A DNA stretch of 64,000 nucleotides from Streptomyces sp. HM190. GTDB taxonomy: Bacteria; Actinomycetota; Actinomycetes; Streptomycetales; Streptomycetaceae. A program made the translations under genes and the position numbers. The stretch lies in NCBI RefSeq assembly GCF_009857135.1, contig NZ_CP047318.1:6696001-6760000 (forward strand), given 5' to 3'. Positions 18,016 to 26,319 of the stretch are shown here, in pieces. The notes beneath the pieces are model-generated. The model saw nothing but the letters and a program-made list of their open reading frames with translations, ran no database searches and had not been told where the DNA came from. Position 1 is the stretch's first letter; every line of letters starts with the position of its first letter.

Positions 18016-18948
18016 ATGAGCGCACCCCTCAAGACCGCCTCCCCTGGCGACTCGGCCCCCATCGGTCCGGCCGTGAGCAGGGGCCCGGTCGAGCCCCGCG
18101 ACGAACGCGGCGAAGGCGTCGTCCTGAACGTCTTCTCGCACGGCTTCCTCGTCCTGTGGGCCCTGATGATCGTGCTGCCGCTGCTGTGGCTGATCCTCAG
18201 TTCCTTCAGGACCGACGCCCAGATCGGCGGCTCGGCCTTCGGCTGGCCGCAGAACTGGTCCCTCGACGTGTTCTCCCGCGCCTGGGACAAGGGCATCGGC
18301 GCCTACTTCCTCAACACGGTCATCGTGCTGGTCTTCTCCGTGCCGCTGACCATGCTGTTCGGCTCGATGGCCGCGTACGTCCTGGCCCGCTACCAGTTCT
18401 GGGGCAACCGGCTGCTGTACTTCTTCTTCGTCGCCGGGGCCATGTTCCCGGTGTTCCTGGCGCTGGTCCCGCTGTTCTTCATGGTCAAGCGCCTCGACAT
18501 GCTGAACAGCTACCAGGGCCTGATCCTGGTCTACGTCGCCTACTCGCTGCCGTTCACCGTGTTCTTCATGCACGCCTTCTTCCGGACCCTGCCCACGGCG
18601 GTCTTCGAGGCGGCGATCCTGGACGGGGCGTCCCACACCCGGACCTTCTTCCAGGTGATGTTGCCCATGGCGAAACCGGGCCTGATCAGCGTGGGCATCT
18701 TCAACACCCTCGGCCAGTGGAACCAGTACATCCTGCCCACCGTCCTCATGCAGCCGCAGAGCGGTGACGACCCCGAGCGCTATGTCCTCACCCAGGGTCT
18801 GGTGCAGCTGCAACAGCAGCAGGGATACGCCTCTGACCTGCCCGTTCTCTTCGCAGGTGTCACCATCGCGATGATCCCCATGCTCGTCGTCTACCTCTCG
18901 TTCCAGCGTCAGGTGCAGGCCGGCCTGACGTCGGCGACCCTGAAGTAG
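18016..18948 (+). CDS. ngcG: Sugar ABC transporter permease NgcG
   Basis: A 310-residue MalG/UgpE-class permease. A polar N-terminal tail of about 40 residues precedes six membrane segments (first LVLWALMIVLPLLWLILSSF). The EAA loop reads EAAILDGASHTRTFFQVMLP. It starts at ATG 18016, 19 bases after ngcF, with GGAG at 18001-18004. No ATP-binding subunit follows; ngcEFG systems use the shared MsiK ATPase. It completes the operon. Confidence 0.9.
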   Translation: MSAPLKTASPGDSAPIGPAVSRGPVEPRDERGEGVVLNVFSHGFLVLWALMIVLPLLWLILSSFRTDAQIGGSAFGWPQNWSLDVFSRAWDKGIGAYFLNTVIVLVFSVPLTMLFGSMAAYVLARYQFWGNRLLYFFFVAGAMFPVFLALVPLFFMVKRLDMLNSYQGLILVYVAYSLPFTVFFMHAFFRTLPTAVFEAAILDGASHTRTFFQVMLPMAKPGLISVGIFNTLGQWNQYILPTVLMQPQSGDDPERYVLTQGLVQLQQQQGYASDLPVLFAGVTIAMIPMLVVYLSFQRQVQAGLTSATLK

Positions 18949-19079
18949 TCAGGAGGGCCTCCGGACGACCCCGACGTAGCGCCCCCGTGACATTTAGTGG
19001 TCAATTGGCGACGCCAGTTTCCGTCAAGGACTTGACTGCGGTAACCCGTTCAGCGGAGCTTGGAGTTCACAACTTGTAA

Positions 19080-19113
19080 GTGACCCGGGATCCGCGGCTT
19101 TGACCTGGGTCAC
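19080..19113. promoter_or_regulatory. Inverted repeat before rok7B7
   Basis: GTGACCCGGG and CCTGGGTCAC are 10 bp arms with one mismatch, separated by 14 bp, and end 44 bp before the rok start. It may be an operator (possibly autoregulatory) or the ngcEFG terminator; sequence alone cannot decide. Confidence 0.4.
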
Positions 19114-19157
19114 GGGTGGCGGGGGCCGTCCGGCCTGGGACAGGAGTGGATGAGTCG

Positions 19158-20357
19158 ATGGAGACTCCGGGGTCGCAGTCTTCGCTGCACCGAGCAAATC
19201 TCGAACGCGTCGTCCGGGCGGTGCGTCTCGCCGGCTCGCTCACGCAGGCCGAGATCGCCAGGACGACGGGCCTGTCCGCGGCCACGGTCTCCAACATCGT
19301 CCGCGAACTCAAGGACGGCGGAACGGTCGAGGTCACGCCCACATCGGCGGGTGGACGCCGGGCTCGCGCGGTCTCCCTCAGCGGCGACGCCGGCATCGTC
19401 ATCGGCGTGGACTTCGGGCACACGCATTTGCGCGTCGCGATCGGGAACCTCGCACACCAGGTGCTGGCCGAGGAGTCCGAGCCGCTCGACGTGGACGCCT
19501 CCTCCGCCCAGGGTTTCGACCGCGCGGAGCAGCTGGTCACCCGGTTGATCGAGGCCACGGGGGTGGATCCCACGAAGATCGCGGGCGTCGGCCTCGGCGT
19601 CCCCGGACCGATCGACGTGGAGTCCGGGACGCTGGGTTCCACCGCCATCCTGCCGGGCTGGACCGGCACCAACCCGGCCGCCGAGATGCGCCACCGCCTC
19701 GGTGTCCCGGTGCACGTGGACAACGACGCCAACCTCGGTGCCCTCGGCGAGCTGGTCTGGGGCAGCGGGCGCGGGGTGCGGGACCTGGCCTACATCAAGG
19801 TGGCCAGCGGTGTGGGAGCCGGGCTGGTCATCGACGGCAAGATCTACCGGGGCCCCGGTGGCACAGCGGGAGAAATCGGGCATATTACTCTTGATGAATC
19901 CGGACCGGTCTGCCGCTGCGGAAACCGCGGTTGCCTGGAGACCTTCGCCGCCGCGCGCCATGTGCTGCCGCTCCTCCAGTCCAGTCACGGGACCGATCTG
20001 ACGATGGAAGGCGTCGTGCGGTTGGCGAGGGACGGGGATCCGGGCTGTCGCCGGGTGATCGCCGACGTCGGCCGCCACATCGGAAGTGGAGTCGCCAATC
20101 TCTGCAACCTGTTGAACCCGAGCCGCGTGGTCCTCGGTGGCGATCTCGCCGAGGCCGGGGAGCTCGTGCTCGGGCCCATAAGGGAGTCGGTCGGCCGGTA
20201 CGCGATCCCGAGTGCCGCACGTCAACTCTCGGTGCTGCCAGGGGCACTTGGCGGTCGTGCGGAGGTCCTCGGGGCGCTTGCGCTGGCCCTCAGCGAGATG
20301 GGCGATTCGACCCTTTTGGACGGGACCCTGACCGCGGCCACCCCTGCCTTCACTTAG
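19158..20357 (+). CDS. rok7B7: ROK-family transcriptional regulator (Rok7B7)
   Basis: A 399-residue ROK protein. An N-terminal winged helix-turn-helix (about 10-65, SLTQAEIARTTGLSAATVSN) is followed by an actin-like ROK domain: GVDFGHTHLRVAIGN phosphate loop, GVGLGVPGPID, DNDANLGALGE, and the zinc motif CRCGNRGCLE preceded by GEIGH. Kinase-type residues are retained, so sugar binding or even phosphorylation is possible. In S. coelicolor the orthologous Rok7B7, also beside the xylose transporter, affects xylose use, carbon catabolite repression and antibiotic production. Here too it lies between ngcEFG and xylFGH. ATG 19158 follows AGGAG (19142-19146); an in-frame GTG at 19146 is less likely. 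A stretch near 19875-19900 uses unusually AT-rich codons. Confidence 0.93.
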   Translation: METPGSQSSLHRANLERVVRAVRLAGSLTQAEIARTTGLSAATVSNIVRELKDGGTVEVTPTSAGGRRARAVSLSGDAGIVIGVDFGHTHLRVAIGNLAHQVLAEESEPLDVDASSAQGFDRAEQLVTRLIEATGVDPTKIAGVGLGVPGPIDVESGTLGSTAILPGWTGTNPAAEMRHRLGVPVHVDNDANLGALGELVWGSGRGVRDLAYIKVASGVGAGLVIDGKIYRGPGGTAGEIGHITLDESGPVCRCGNRGCLETFAAARHVLPLLQSSHGTDLTMEGVVRLARDGDPGCRRVIADVGRHIGSGVANLCNLLNPSRVVLGGDLAEAGELVLGPIRESVGRYAIPSAARQLSVLPGALGGRAEVLGALALALSEMGDSTLLDGTLTAATPAFT

Positions 20358-20481
20358 AGAACGAAACACGCCGTTGCCAACCCGTTAAGGATTTACTTCT
20401 TGACGTCGCACGTGTGGCCGAGTTGACTTCCAGCCACCTCGGCCGCAGTGCTGCGGCCCGTGTCAGGGAGGCACAACCCAA

Positions 20482-21579
20482 ATGAACGCAACGATGCGTA
20501 GAGTCGTGATCGGCGCCACCGCGGTTTCGCTGGCGCTCTCCGTGGCCGCCTGCGGCAAGGCCGGCGACGACAACGACTCGGACAGCGGCAGTGGCTCGGA
20601 CAGCAAGTCCATCGGTCTGCTCCTGCCGGACAACGTCACCGCGCGCTACGAGAAGTTCGACAAGCCGTACTTCGAGGCGAAGGTCAAGGAGCTCTGCTCC
20701 GACTGTGACGTCCAGTACGCGAACGCCGCTGCCGACCCGAACAAGCAGGCTCAGCAGATGAGCACCATGGTGACCAAGGGCGTCAAGGTCATCGTCGTCT
20801 CCGCCCAGGACTCCGCCGCCATCAAGTCCTCCATCCAGTCCGCGGTGGACAAGGGTGTCAAGGTCGTCGCCTACGACCGTCTCGCCCAGGGTCCGGTCTC
20901 GGCCTACGTCTCCTTCGACAACGTCAAGGTCGGCGAGCTCCAGGGCCAGGCCCTGCTCGAGGCGCTCGGTGACAAGGCGACCAAGAAGTCCAAGGTCGTC
21001 ATGATCAACGGTGACGACGCCGACCCGAACGCGGGCCAGTTCAAGGAAGGCGCCCACAAGGCGCTCGACGGCAAGGTCGACATCGCCTACGAGCAGTCCG
21101 GCCTCTGGAAGGACACCGTCGCCGCCGAGAAGATGTCCGCCGCGATCACCCAGCTGGGCGCCAAGAACATCGCCGGCGTCTACGCCGCCAACGACGGCAT
21201 GGCCGGTGGTATCGCCAACACCCTCAAGGGCGCCAAGATCGGCGACATCCCGCTGACGGGCCAGGACGCCGAGCTCGCCGCCATCCAGCGGATCGTCGCC
21301 GGCACCCAGTCCTCCACGGTCTACAAGGCCTACAAGCCGGAGGCCGACACCGCCGCCGAGCTCGCGGTCGCCCTGCTCGAGGGCAAGGACGTCAAGAGCC
21401 TCGCCGACACCGAGGTGACGAGCGGCTCCGGCGACAAGGTGCCCGCCAAGCTCCTGACCCCTGTCTCGGTCACCAAGGACAACATCAAGGACACGGTCGT
21501 CAAGGACAAGCTGTACACGGTCGCGGACATCTGCACCGCCGAGTACGCCAAGGCCTGCAAGTCCGCCGGCCTGGAGTAG
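20482..21579 (+). CDS. xylF: Xylose ABC transporter substrate-binding lipoprotein
   Basis: A 365-residue periplasmic-binding-protein-like lipoprotein. The signal peptide ends in lipobox VAAC (Cys24), followed by a Gly/Ser/Asp linker. The mature part is a family-2 ribose/xylose-type fold: IGLLLPDNVTARYEKFDKPYF, MVTKGVKVIVVSAQDSAAI, VVAYDRLAQGPVSAYVSFDN, and GVYAANDGMAGGI. These closely resemble XylF. ATG 20482 follows AGGGAGG at 20464-20470. It is the first gene of xylFGH, immediately after rok7B7, its probable regulator. A strong hairpin separates it from xylG, which often raises binding-protein levels over the membrane parts. Confidence 0.93.
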   Translation: MNATMRRVVIGATAVSLALSVAACGKAGDDNDSDSGSGSDSKSIGLLLPDNVTARYEKFDKPYFEAKVKELCSDCDVQYANAAADPNKQAQQMSTMVTKGVKVIVVSAQDSAAIKSSIQSAVDKGVKVVAYDRLAQGPVSAYVSFDNVKVGELQGQALLEALGDKATKKSKVVMINGDDADPNAGQFKEGAHKALDGKVDIAYEQSGLWKDTVAAEKMSAAITQLGAKNIAGVYAANDGMAGGIANTLKGAKIGDIPLTGQDAELAAIQRIVAGTQSSTVYKAYKPEADTAAELAVALLEGKDVKSLADTEVTSGSGDKVPAKLLTPVSVTKDNIKDTVVKDKLYTVADICTAEYAKACKSAGLE

Positions 21580-21658
21580 TCACGCCACCGCGCGTCATCC
21601 GGTCCGGGTCCCGCTGAGGGCCCGGGCCCGGACGGCCGAACGGCCCCGTGAAGCCCCG

Positions 21659-21704
21659 CCGGCGCCCGCCCCGCCAACAGACCCCGCTGCGGGGCGGGCG
21701 CCGG
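21659..21704 (+). other. 16 bp perfect hairpin between xylF and xylG
   Basis: CCGGCGCCCGCCCCGC pairs with GCGGGGCGGGCGCCGG around a 14 nt loop in the 279 bp xylF-xylG gap. It is likely a partial terminator or an RNA stability element. Confidence 0.65.
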
Positions 21705-21858
21705 ACGGAACCCGCCTTCGAGCGCGGCGGATCCAGGCATGTTCATTCTGTAAACCACCGTGCGAGGCGGGGCCCTCCCGCCGCGATCCGCACGTCACTC
21801 CGCGCACACCCCCAAGCGCGGCATCCCCGCCGGTCAGGCGGCGAAGGAGATGGTTCAC

Positions 21859-22641
21859 GTGTCCGCTACGCCCGTGCTGGCGTTGCGCGGAGTCTCCAAG
21901 CGATTCGGTGCGGTCCAGGCACTCACCGACGTCGATCTGGAGGTCCACGCCGGAGAAGTGGTCGCCCTGGTGGGCGACAACGGCGCAGGTAAGTCGACCC
22001 TGGTCAAGACGATCGCGGGTGTCCACCCCATCGACGACGGCGTCATCGAGTGGCAGGGCAACCCGGTCAAGATCAACAAGCCGCACGACGCCCAGGGACT
22101 CGGCGTCGCGACGGTCTACCAGGACCTCGCGCTCTGCGACAACCTCGATGTCGTCGGCAACCTCTACCTCGGTCGCGAACTGCTGCACCGGGGCGTCATC
22201 GACGAGGTGACGATGGAGAAGAACTCCCGCGAGCTGCTGTCGACGCTCTCCATCCGCATCCCGAGCGTGCGGATCCCGATCGCGAGCCTCTCGGGTGGGC
22301 AGCGCCAGGTCGTGGCCATCGCCCGCGCCCTGATCGGCGACCCCAAGCTCGTCATCCTCGACGAGCCCACCGCGGCCCTCGGCGTCGAGCAGACCGCGCA
22401 GGTCCTCGACCTGGTCGAGCGGCTGCGGGAACGCGACCTCGCCGTCATCCTCATCAGCCACAACATGGCCGACGTCAAGGCGGTCGCCGACACCGTCGCC
22501 GTGCTGCGGCTGGGCAAGAACAACGGCTCCTTCCCCGTGAAGGACACCAGCCACGAAGAGATCATCGCCGCGATCACGGGTGCCACGGACAACGCCGTGA
22601 CCCGTCGCGCGGAGCGGCGCACCACGGAGGCGGCAAAGTGA
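21859..22641 (+). CDS. xylG: Xylose ABC transporter ATP-binding protein (single-domain)
   Basis: A 260-residue ATPase with one complete nucleotide-binding domain: Walker A GDNGAGKST (about residue 42), signature LSGGQ, Walker B LVILDEPTAALG and the H-loop HNM. Enterobacterial XylG and other CUT2 ATPases carry two tandem domains (about 500 residues), so this half-size subunit must dimerise. GTG 21859 is chosen because AAGGAG at 21844-21849 gives 9-base spacing; ATG 21850 directly abuts it. The stop overlaps the xylH start (GTGA), so the two are translationally coupled. Confidence 0.92.
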   Translation: MSATPVLALRGVSKRFGAVQALTDVDLEVHAGEVVALVGDNGAGKSTLVKTIAGVHPIDDGVIEWQGNPVKINKPHDAQGLGVATVYQDLALCDNLDVVGNLYLGRELLHRGVIDEVTMEKNSRELLSTLSIRIPSVRIPIASLSGGQRQVVAIARALIGDPKLVILDEPTAALGVEQTAQVLDLVERLRERDLAVILISHNMADVKAVADTVAVLRLGKNNGSFPVKDTSHEEIIAAITGATDNAVTRRAERRTTEAAK

Positions 22642-23993
22642 GTGACACGTCCAAGACCGTGAAGAGCGACCCCGCGACGACCGGCAAGGTCACCGACGGC
22701 GAGGGCGTGGTGGAGGAGCAGGACACCGTCGCTCCCGCCGACGACCCCACGGCCGCCCCGGTCACCGTCGTCGACCCGCGACTGCTGGTCCGCGAGGAGG
22801 GCCTCAAGGGCTACGTCACCGAGTTCAAGCGCAAGGTGAAGGGCGGCGAGCTGGGCTCGCTGCCGGTGGTCATCGGCCTCATCGTCATCTGGACCATCTT
22901 CCAGTTCCAGAACGATCGTTTCCTCAGCGCCGACAACCTGTCGCAGATCAGCTACTTCCTCTCGGCCACCGGCATGCTCGCCATCGGCCTGGTGTTCGTC
23001 CTGCTGCTCGGCGAGATCGATCTGTCCGTGGGCTCGGTCAGCGGTCTGGCCTCCACCCTGTTCGCCGTGCTCGCGGTGAACCAGGGCGTGAGCGCCTGGT
23101 TGGCGCTGGCTCTCGCGGTCCTCACCGGTATCGCCATCGGCGCGCTGCACGGCTGGTTCTTCGCCAAGGTCGGCGTACCGGCGTTCGTCGTCACCCTGGC
23201 GGGCTTCCTCGGCTGGAACGGCGTGATGCTGTGGCTGCTGGGTGACAGCGGCACCATCAACATCCCCTCCGACGAGGGCCCGGTCCGGCTGCTCGGCCAG
23301 AGCTCCTTCTTCATGGACCAGGCCATCATCGGCGCCTACATCCTGGCCGGTCTCGCCGTGACGCTCTCCCTCGTCGGCAACTTCGGCGAGCAGCGCCGAC
23401 GCCGGGCCGCGGGTGTGCCGTTCCGGCCGACCAGCGAGATCCTGCTGCGCGTCGGCGCGCTCGCCCTCGCGTCCTTCGCCGCCGCCGCCGTGCTCAACAA
23501 CGCCTCCGGTGTCTCCAACGCCCTGGTGATCTTCCTCGCCGCCCTGGTGATCGTGGACTTCGTGCTGCGGCGCACCACGTACGGCCGCCAGGTGTTCGCC
23601 GTCGGCGGCGGCATCGAGGCGGCCCGCCGGGCCGGCATCAACGTGCCGATGGTCCGGATCACCGTGTTCGCGATCTCCGGTGGGTTCGCGGCCGTCGGCG
23701 GCATGTTCTTCGCCGGTCAGACCGCGAGCGCGACGCTCTCCGCCGGTGGCGGCAACACGCTGATGCTCGCGATCGCCGCCGCCGTCATCGGTGGCACCAG
23801 CCTCTTCGGCGGACGCGGTTCGGTGTGGTCCGCGCTGCTGGGCATGCTCGTCATCCAGTCGATCCAGACGGGCCTCAACCTGCTGAACATGAACACGTCG
23901 ATCCAGTACATGATCACCGGTGCGGTGCTCCTGGGCGCCGTGGTCATCGACTCCGTCTCCCGCAAGAGCCAGAAGGCGGCGGGTCGCGCGTAG
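22638..23993 (+). CDS. xylH: Xylose ABC transporter permease
   Basis: A 451-residue BPD_transp_2-family permease with about ten or eleven membrane segments. An acidic cytoplasmic N-terminal tail of roughly 70 residues precedes LGSLPVVIGLIVIWTIF. Family motifs include GEIDLSVGSVSGLA, VTLAGFLGWNG and GGTSLFGGRGSVW. GTG 22638 overlaps the xylG stop and has GGAGG at 22626-22630. A hydrophilic Arg-rich loop (EQRRRRAAGVPFRPTSE) lies mid-protein. It is the last gene of the operon, followed by a hairpin. Confidence 0.93.
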   Translation: MSDTSKTVKSDPATTGKVTDGEGVVEEQDTVAPADDPTAAPVTVVDPRLLVREEGLKGYVTEFKRKVKGGELGSLPVVIGLIVIWTIFQFQNDRFLSADNLSQISYFLSATGMLAIGLVFVLLLGEIDLSVGSVSGLASTLFAVLAVNQGVSAWLALALAVLTGIAIGALHGWFFAKVGVPAFVVTLAGFLGWNGVMLWLLGDSGTINIPSDEGPVRLLGQSSFFMDQAIIGAYILAGLAVTLSLVGNFGEQRRRRAAGVPFRPTSEILLRVGALALASFAAAAVLNNASGVSNALVIFLAALVIVDFVLRRTTYGRQVFAVGGGIEAARRAGINVPMVRITVFAISGGFAAVGGMFFAGQTASATLSAGGGNTLMLAIAAAVIGGTSLFGGRGSVWSALLGMLVIQSIQTGLNLLNMNTSIQYMITGAVLLGAVVIDSVSRKSQKAAGRA

Positions 23994-24024
23994 GCGGTCG
24001 CCCGCGCCCGCGACGGCGCGGAGG

Positions 24025-24052
24025 GTGCCCGGTGCCGCAAGGTGCCGGGCAC
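24025..24052 (+). terminator. Terminator of xylFGH
   Basis: A 12 bp stem (GTGCCCGGTGCC against GGTGCCGGGCAC, two G-U pairs) with a 4 nt loop, followed by TTCTCCTTT, 31 bases after the xylH stop. Confidence 0.75.
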
Positions 24053-24216
24053 TTCTCCTTTGTGTCGGACGTTTCGTACGCGGGTACCGGTGCAGGATGG
24101 TCCACGGCCGTTGGCGTGACGCGGGTTCCCCCGCCCGGCGGTCGGCGGTGCACGCGGAAGATTAGACTTCGACGAGCCCGGTAACGCTCGAACAGCACTA
24201 TTGCAAGGAGGCACGG

Positions 24217-26136
24217 GTGCCGCTGCTGACCCGCATCAGGGGACCGCGCGATCTGGACCGGCTCAGCCTGGAGGAGTTGGACCAGCTGGCGGAGGAGATC
24301 CGGACCTTCCTCGTGGAGGCGGTGTCGAAGACCGGCGGTCACCTCGGCCCGAACCTCGGCGTGGTCGAGCTCACCATCGCGCTGCACCGGGTCTTCGACT
24401 CGCCGAAGGACAAGGTGCTGTGGGACACGGGCCACCAGTCCTACGTCCACAAGCTCCTCACCGGCCGACAGGACTTCTCCCGGCTGAAGATGAAGGGCGG
24501 CCTGTCCGGCTACCCCTCGCAGGCCGAGTCCGAGCACGACGTCATCGAGAACAGCCACGCCTCGACGGTCCTCGGCTGGGCCGACGGCCTCGCCAAGGCC
24601 AACCAGGTGCGCAAACGCGACGACCACGTGGTCGCCGTGATCGGTGACGGCGCCCTCACCGGCGGCATGGCCTGGGAGGCGCTCAACAACATCGCCGACG
24701 CCAAGGACCGGCCCCTGGTCATCGTCGTCAACGACAACGAGCGCTCGTACGCGCCCACCATCGGCGGCCTCGCCAACCACCTCGCCACCCTGCGCACCAC
24801 CGACGGGTACGAGCGGTTCCTGGCCCGCGGCAAGGACCTGCTGGAGCGCACGCCCGTCGTCGGCCGGCCGCTCTACGAGACGCTGCACGGCGCCAAGAAG
24901 GGCCTGAAGGACTTCATCGCCCCCCAGGGCATGTTCGAGGACCTCGGCCTGAAGTACGTCGGCCCGATCGACGGACACGACATCGAGGCCCTGGAGTCCG
25001 CGCTGTCGCGCGCCAAGCGCTTCGGCGGCCCGGTCATCGTGCACTGCCTCACCGAGAAGGGCCGCGGCTACCAGCCCGCCCTCCAGGACGAGGCGGACCG
25101 CTTCCACGCCGTCGGCAAGATCCACCCGGACACCGGTCTGCCGATCGCCTCCTCCGGCGCCGACTGGACCTCCGTGTTCGGCGAGGAGATGGTGAAGCTC
25201 GGCAAGGAGCGCGAGGACATCGTCGCCATCACGGCGGCCATGCTCCAGCCGGTCGGCCTCGACAAGTTCGCCAAGGCCTTCCCCGAGCGCGTCTACGACG
25301 TCGGCATCGCCGAGCAGCACGGCGCGGTCTCCGCGGCCGGTCTCGCCACCGGCGGGCTGCACCCGGTCTTCGCGGTGTACGCGACGTTCCTCAACCGCGC
25401 CTTCGACCAGGTCCTCATGGACGTCGCCCTCCACAAGTGCGGTGTGACGTTCGTCCTGGACCGGGCCGGCGTCACCGGCACCGACGGCGCCTCCCACAAC
25501 GGCATGTGGGACATGTCGATCCTGCAGGTCGTCCCCGGACTGCGGCTCGCCGCGCCGCGCGACGCCGACCAGGTGCGGGCGCAGCTGCGCGAGGCCGTCG
25601 AGGTCACGGACGCGCCGACCGTGGTGCGCTTCTCCAAGGGCGCCGTCGGTCCCGCCGTGCCCGCCGTGGGCCGGGTGGGCGGCATGGACGTGCTGCGGGA
25701 GCCGGGCACCGACACGCCGGACGTGCTGCTCGTCTCCGTCGGCGCCCTCGCGCCGATGTGCCTGGAGATCGCCGCCCTCCTCGACAAGCAGGGCATCACC
25801 ACCACCGTCGTCGACCCGCGCTGGGTGAAGCCGGTCGACGAGCACATGGCGCCGCTCGCCGACAAGCACCGCGTGGTCGTCACCGTGGAGGACAACTCCC
25901 GGGTCGGCGGCGTCGGCTCGGCGATCGCGCAGGCCCTGCGTGACGCGGGCGTCGACATCCCGCTGCGGGACTTCGGCATCCCGCCGCGCTTCCTCGACCA
26001 CGCCTCCCGCGCCGAGGTGATGGCCGAGATCGGGCTCACCGCGCCCGACATCGCCCGCCAGGTCACCGGCCTCGTCTCCAAGCTCGACGGCCGGCTGGAC
26101 GGCACGCCCTCCGAGGTCGAGCCCGCGCGCGACTGA
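24217..26136 (+). CDS. dxs: 1-deoxy-D-xylulose-5-phosphate synthase
   Basis: A 639-residue thiamine-diphosphate enzyme that condenses pyruvate and glyceraldehyde 3-phosphate, the first step of the MEP isoprenoid pathway. Visible features: KTGGHLGPNLGVVELT and DTGHQSYVHKLLTGR at the N-terminus, thiamine motif GDGALTGGMAWEALNN, PIDGHD, the transketolase pyrimidine domain (AEQHGAVSAAGLATGG) and the C-terminal domain (VVTVEDNSRVGGVGSA). GTG 24217 is preceded by AAGGAGG with ideal spacing. Length is normal. It is transcribed as a single gene between the xyl operon and an APC permease, each with its own terminator. Confidence 0.97.
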   Translation: MPLLTRIRGPRDLDRLSLEELDQLAEEIRTFLVEAVSKTGGHLGPNLGVVELTIALHRVFDSPKDKVLWDTGHQSYVHKLLTGRQDFSRLKMKGGLSGYPSQAESEHDVIENSHASTVLGWADGLAKANQVRKRDDHVVAVIGDGALTGGMAWEALNNIADAKDRPLVIVVNDNERSYAPTIGGLANHLATLRTTDGYERFLARGKDLLERTPVVGRPLYETLHGAKKGLKDFIAPQGMFEDLGLKYVGPIDGHDIEALESALSRAKRFGGPVIVHCLTEKGRGYQPALQDEADRFHAVGKIHPDTGLPIASSGADWTSVFGEEMVKLGKEREDIVAITAAMLQPVGLDKFAKAFPERVYDVGIAEQHGAVSAAGLATGGLHPVFAVYATFLNRAFDQVLMDVALHKCGVTFVLDRAGVTGTDGASHNGMWDMSILQVVPGLRLAAPRDADQVRAQLREAVEVTDAPTVVRFSKGAVGPAVPAVGRVGGMDVLREPGTDTPDVLLVSVGALAPMCLEIAALLDKQGITTTVVDPRWVKPVDEHMAPLADKHRVVVTVEDNSRVGGVGSAIAQALRDAGVDIPLRDFGIPPRFLDHASRAEVMAEIGLTAPDIARQVTGLVSKLDGRLDGTPSEVEPARD

Positions 26137-26155
26137 CCGCCCGACCGGGCCGTCC

Positions 26156-26195
26156 GGGCCGGTCCCGCCCCCCTTTACGGTGGTGGGACCGGCCC
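26156..26195 (+). terminator. Terminator of dxs
   Basis: GGGCCGGTCCC pairs perfectly with GGGACCGGCCC around an 18 nt loop, 19 bases after the dxs stop. Confidence 0.7.
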
Positions 26196-26229
26196 ATTCG
26201 CGTGAAACCGCCCGCGTCGGGGCATACGC

Positions 26230-26263
26230 TCCCCCAGCTCTCGGCTTCGCTCGACCCAGGGGG
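26230..26263. repeat. Dispersed streptomycete hairpin repeat (CCCCC...GGGGG)
   Basis: The segment TCCCCCAGCTCTCGGCTTCG continued by CTCGACCCAGGGGG forms an imperfect hairpin. This sequence is familiar from many streptomycete intergenic regions (recalled, not searched). It lies 57 bp before the permease start. Confidence 0.5.
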
Positions 26264-26319
26264 ACCCCCATCGCCCCCTCTCGATCACGTCGAGGACGAC
26301 AAGCGTGGGAGGTACCCCT

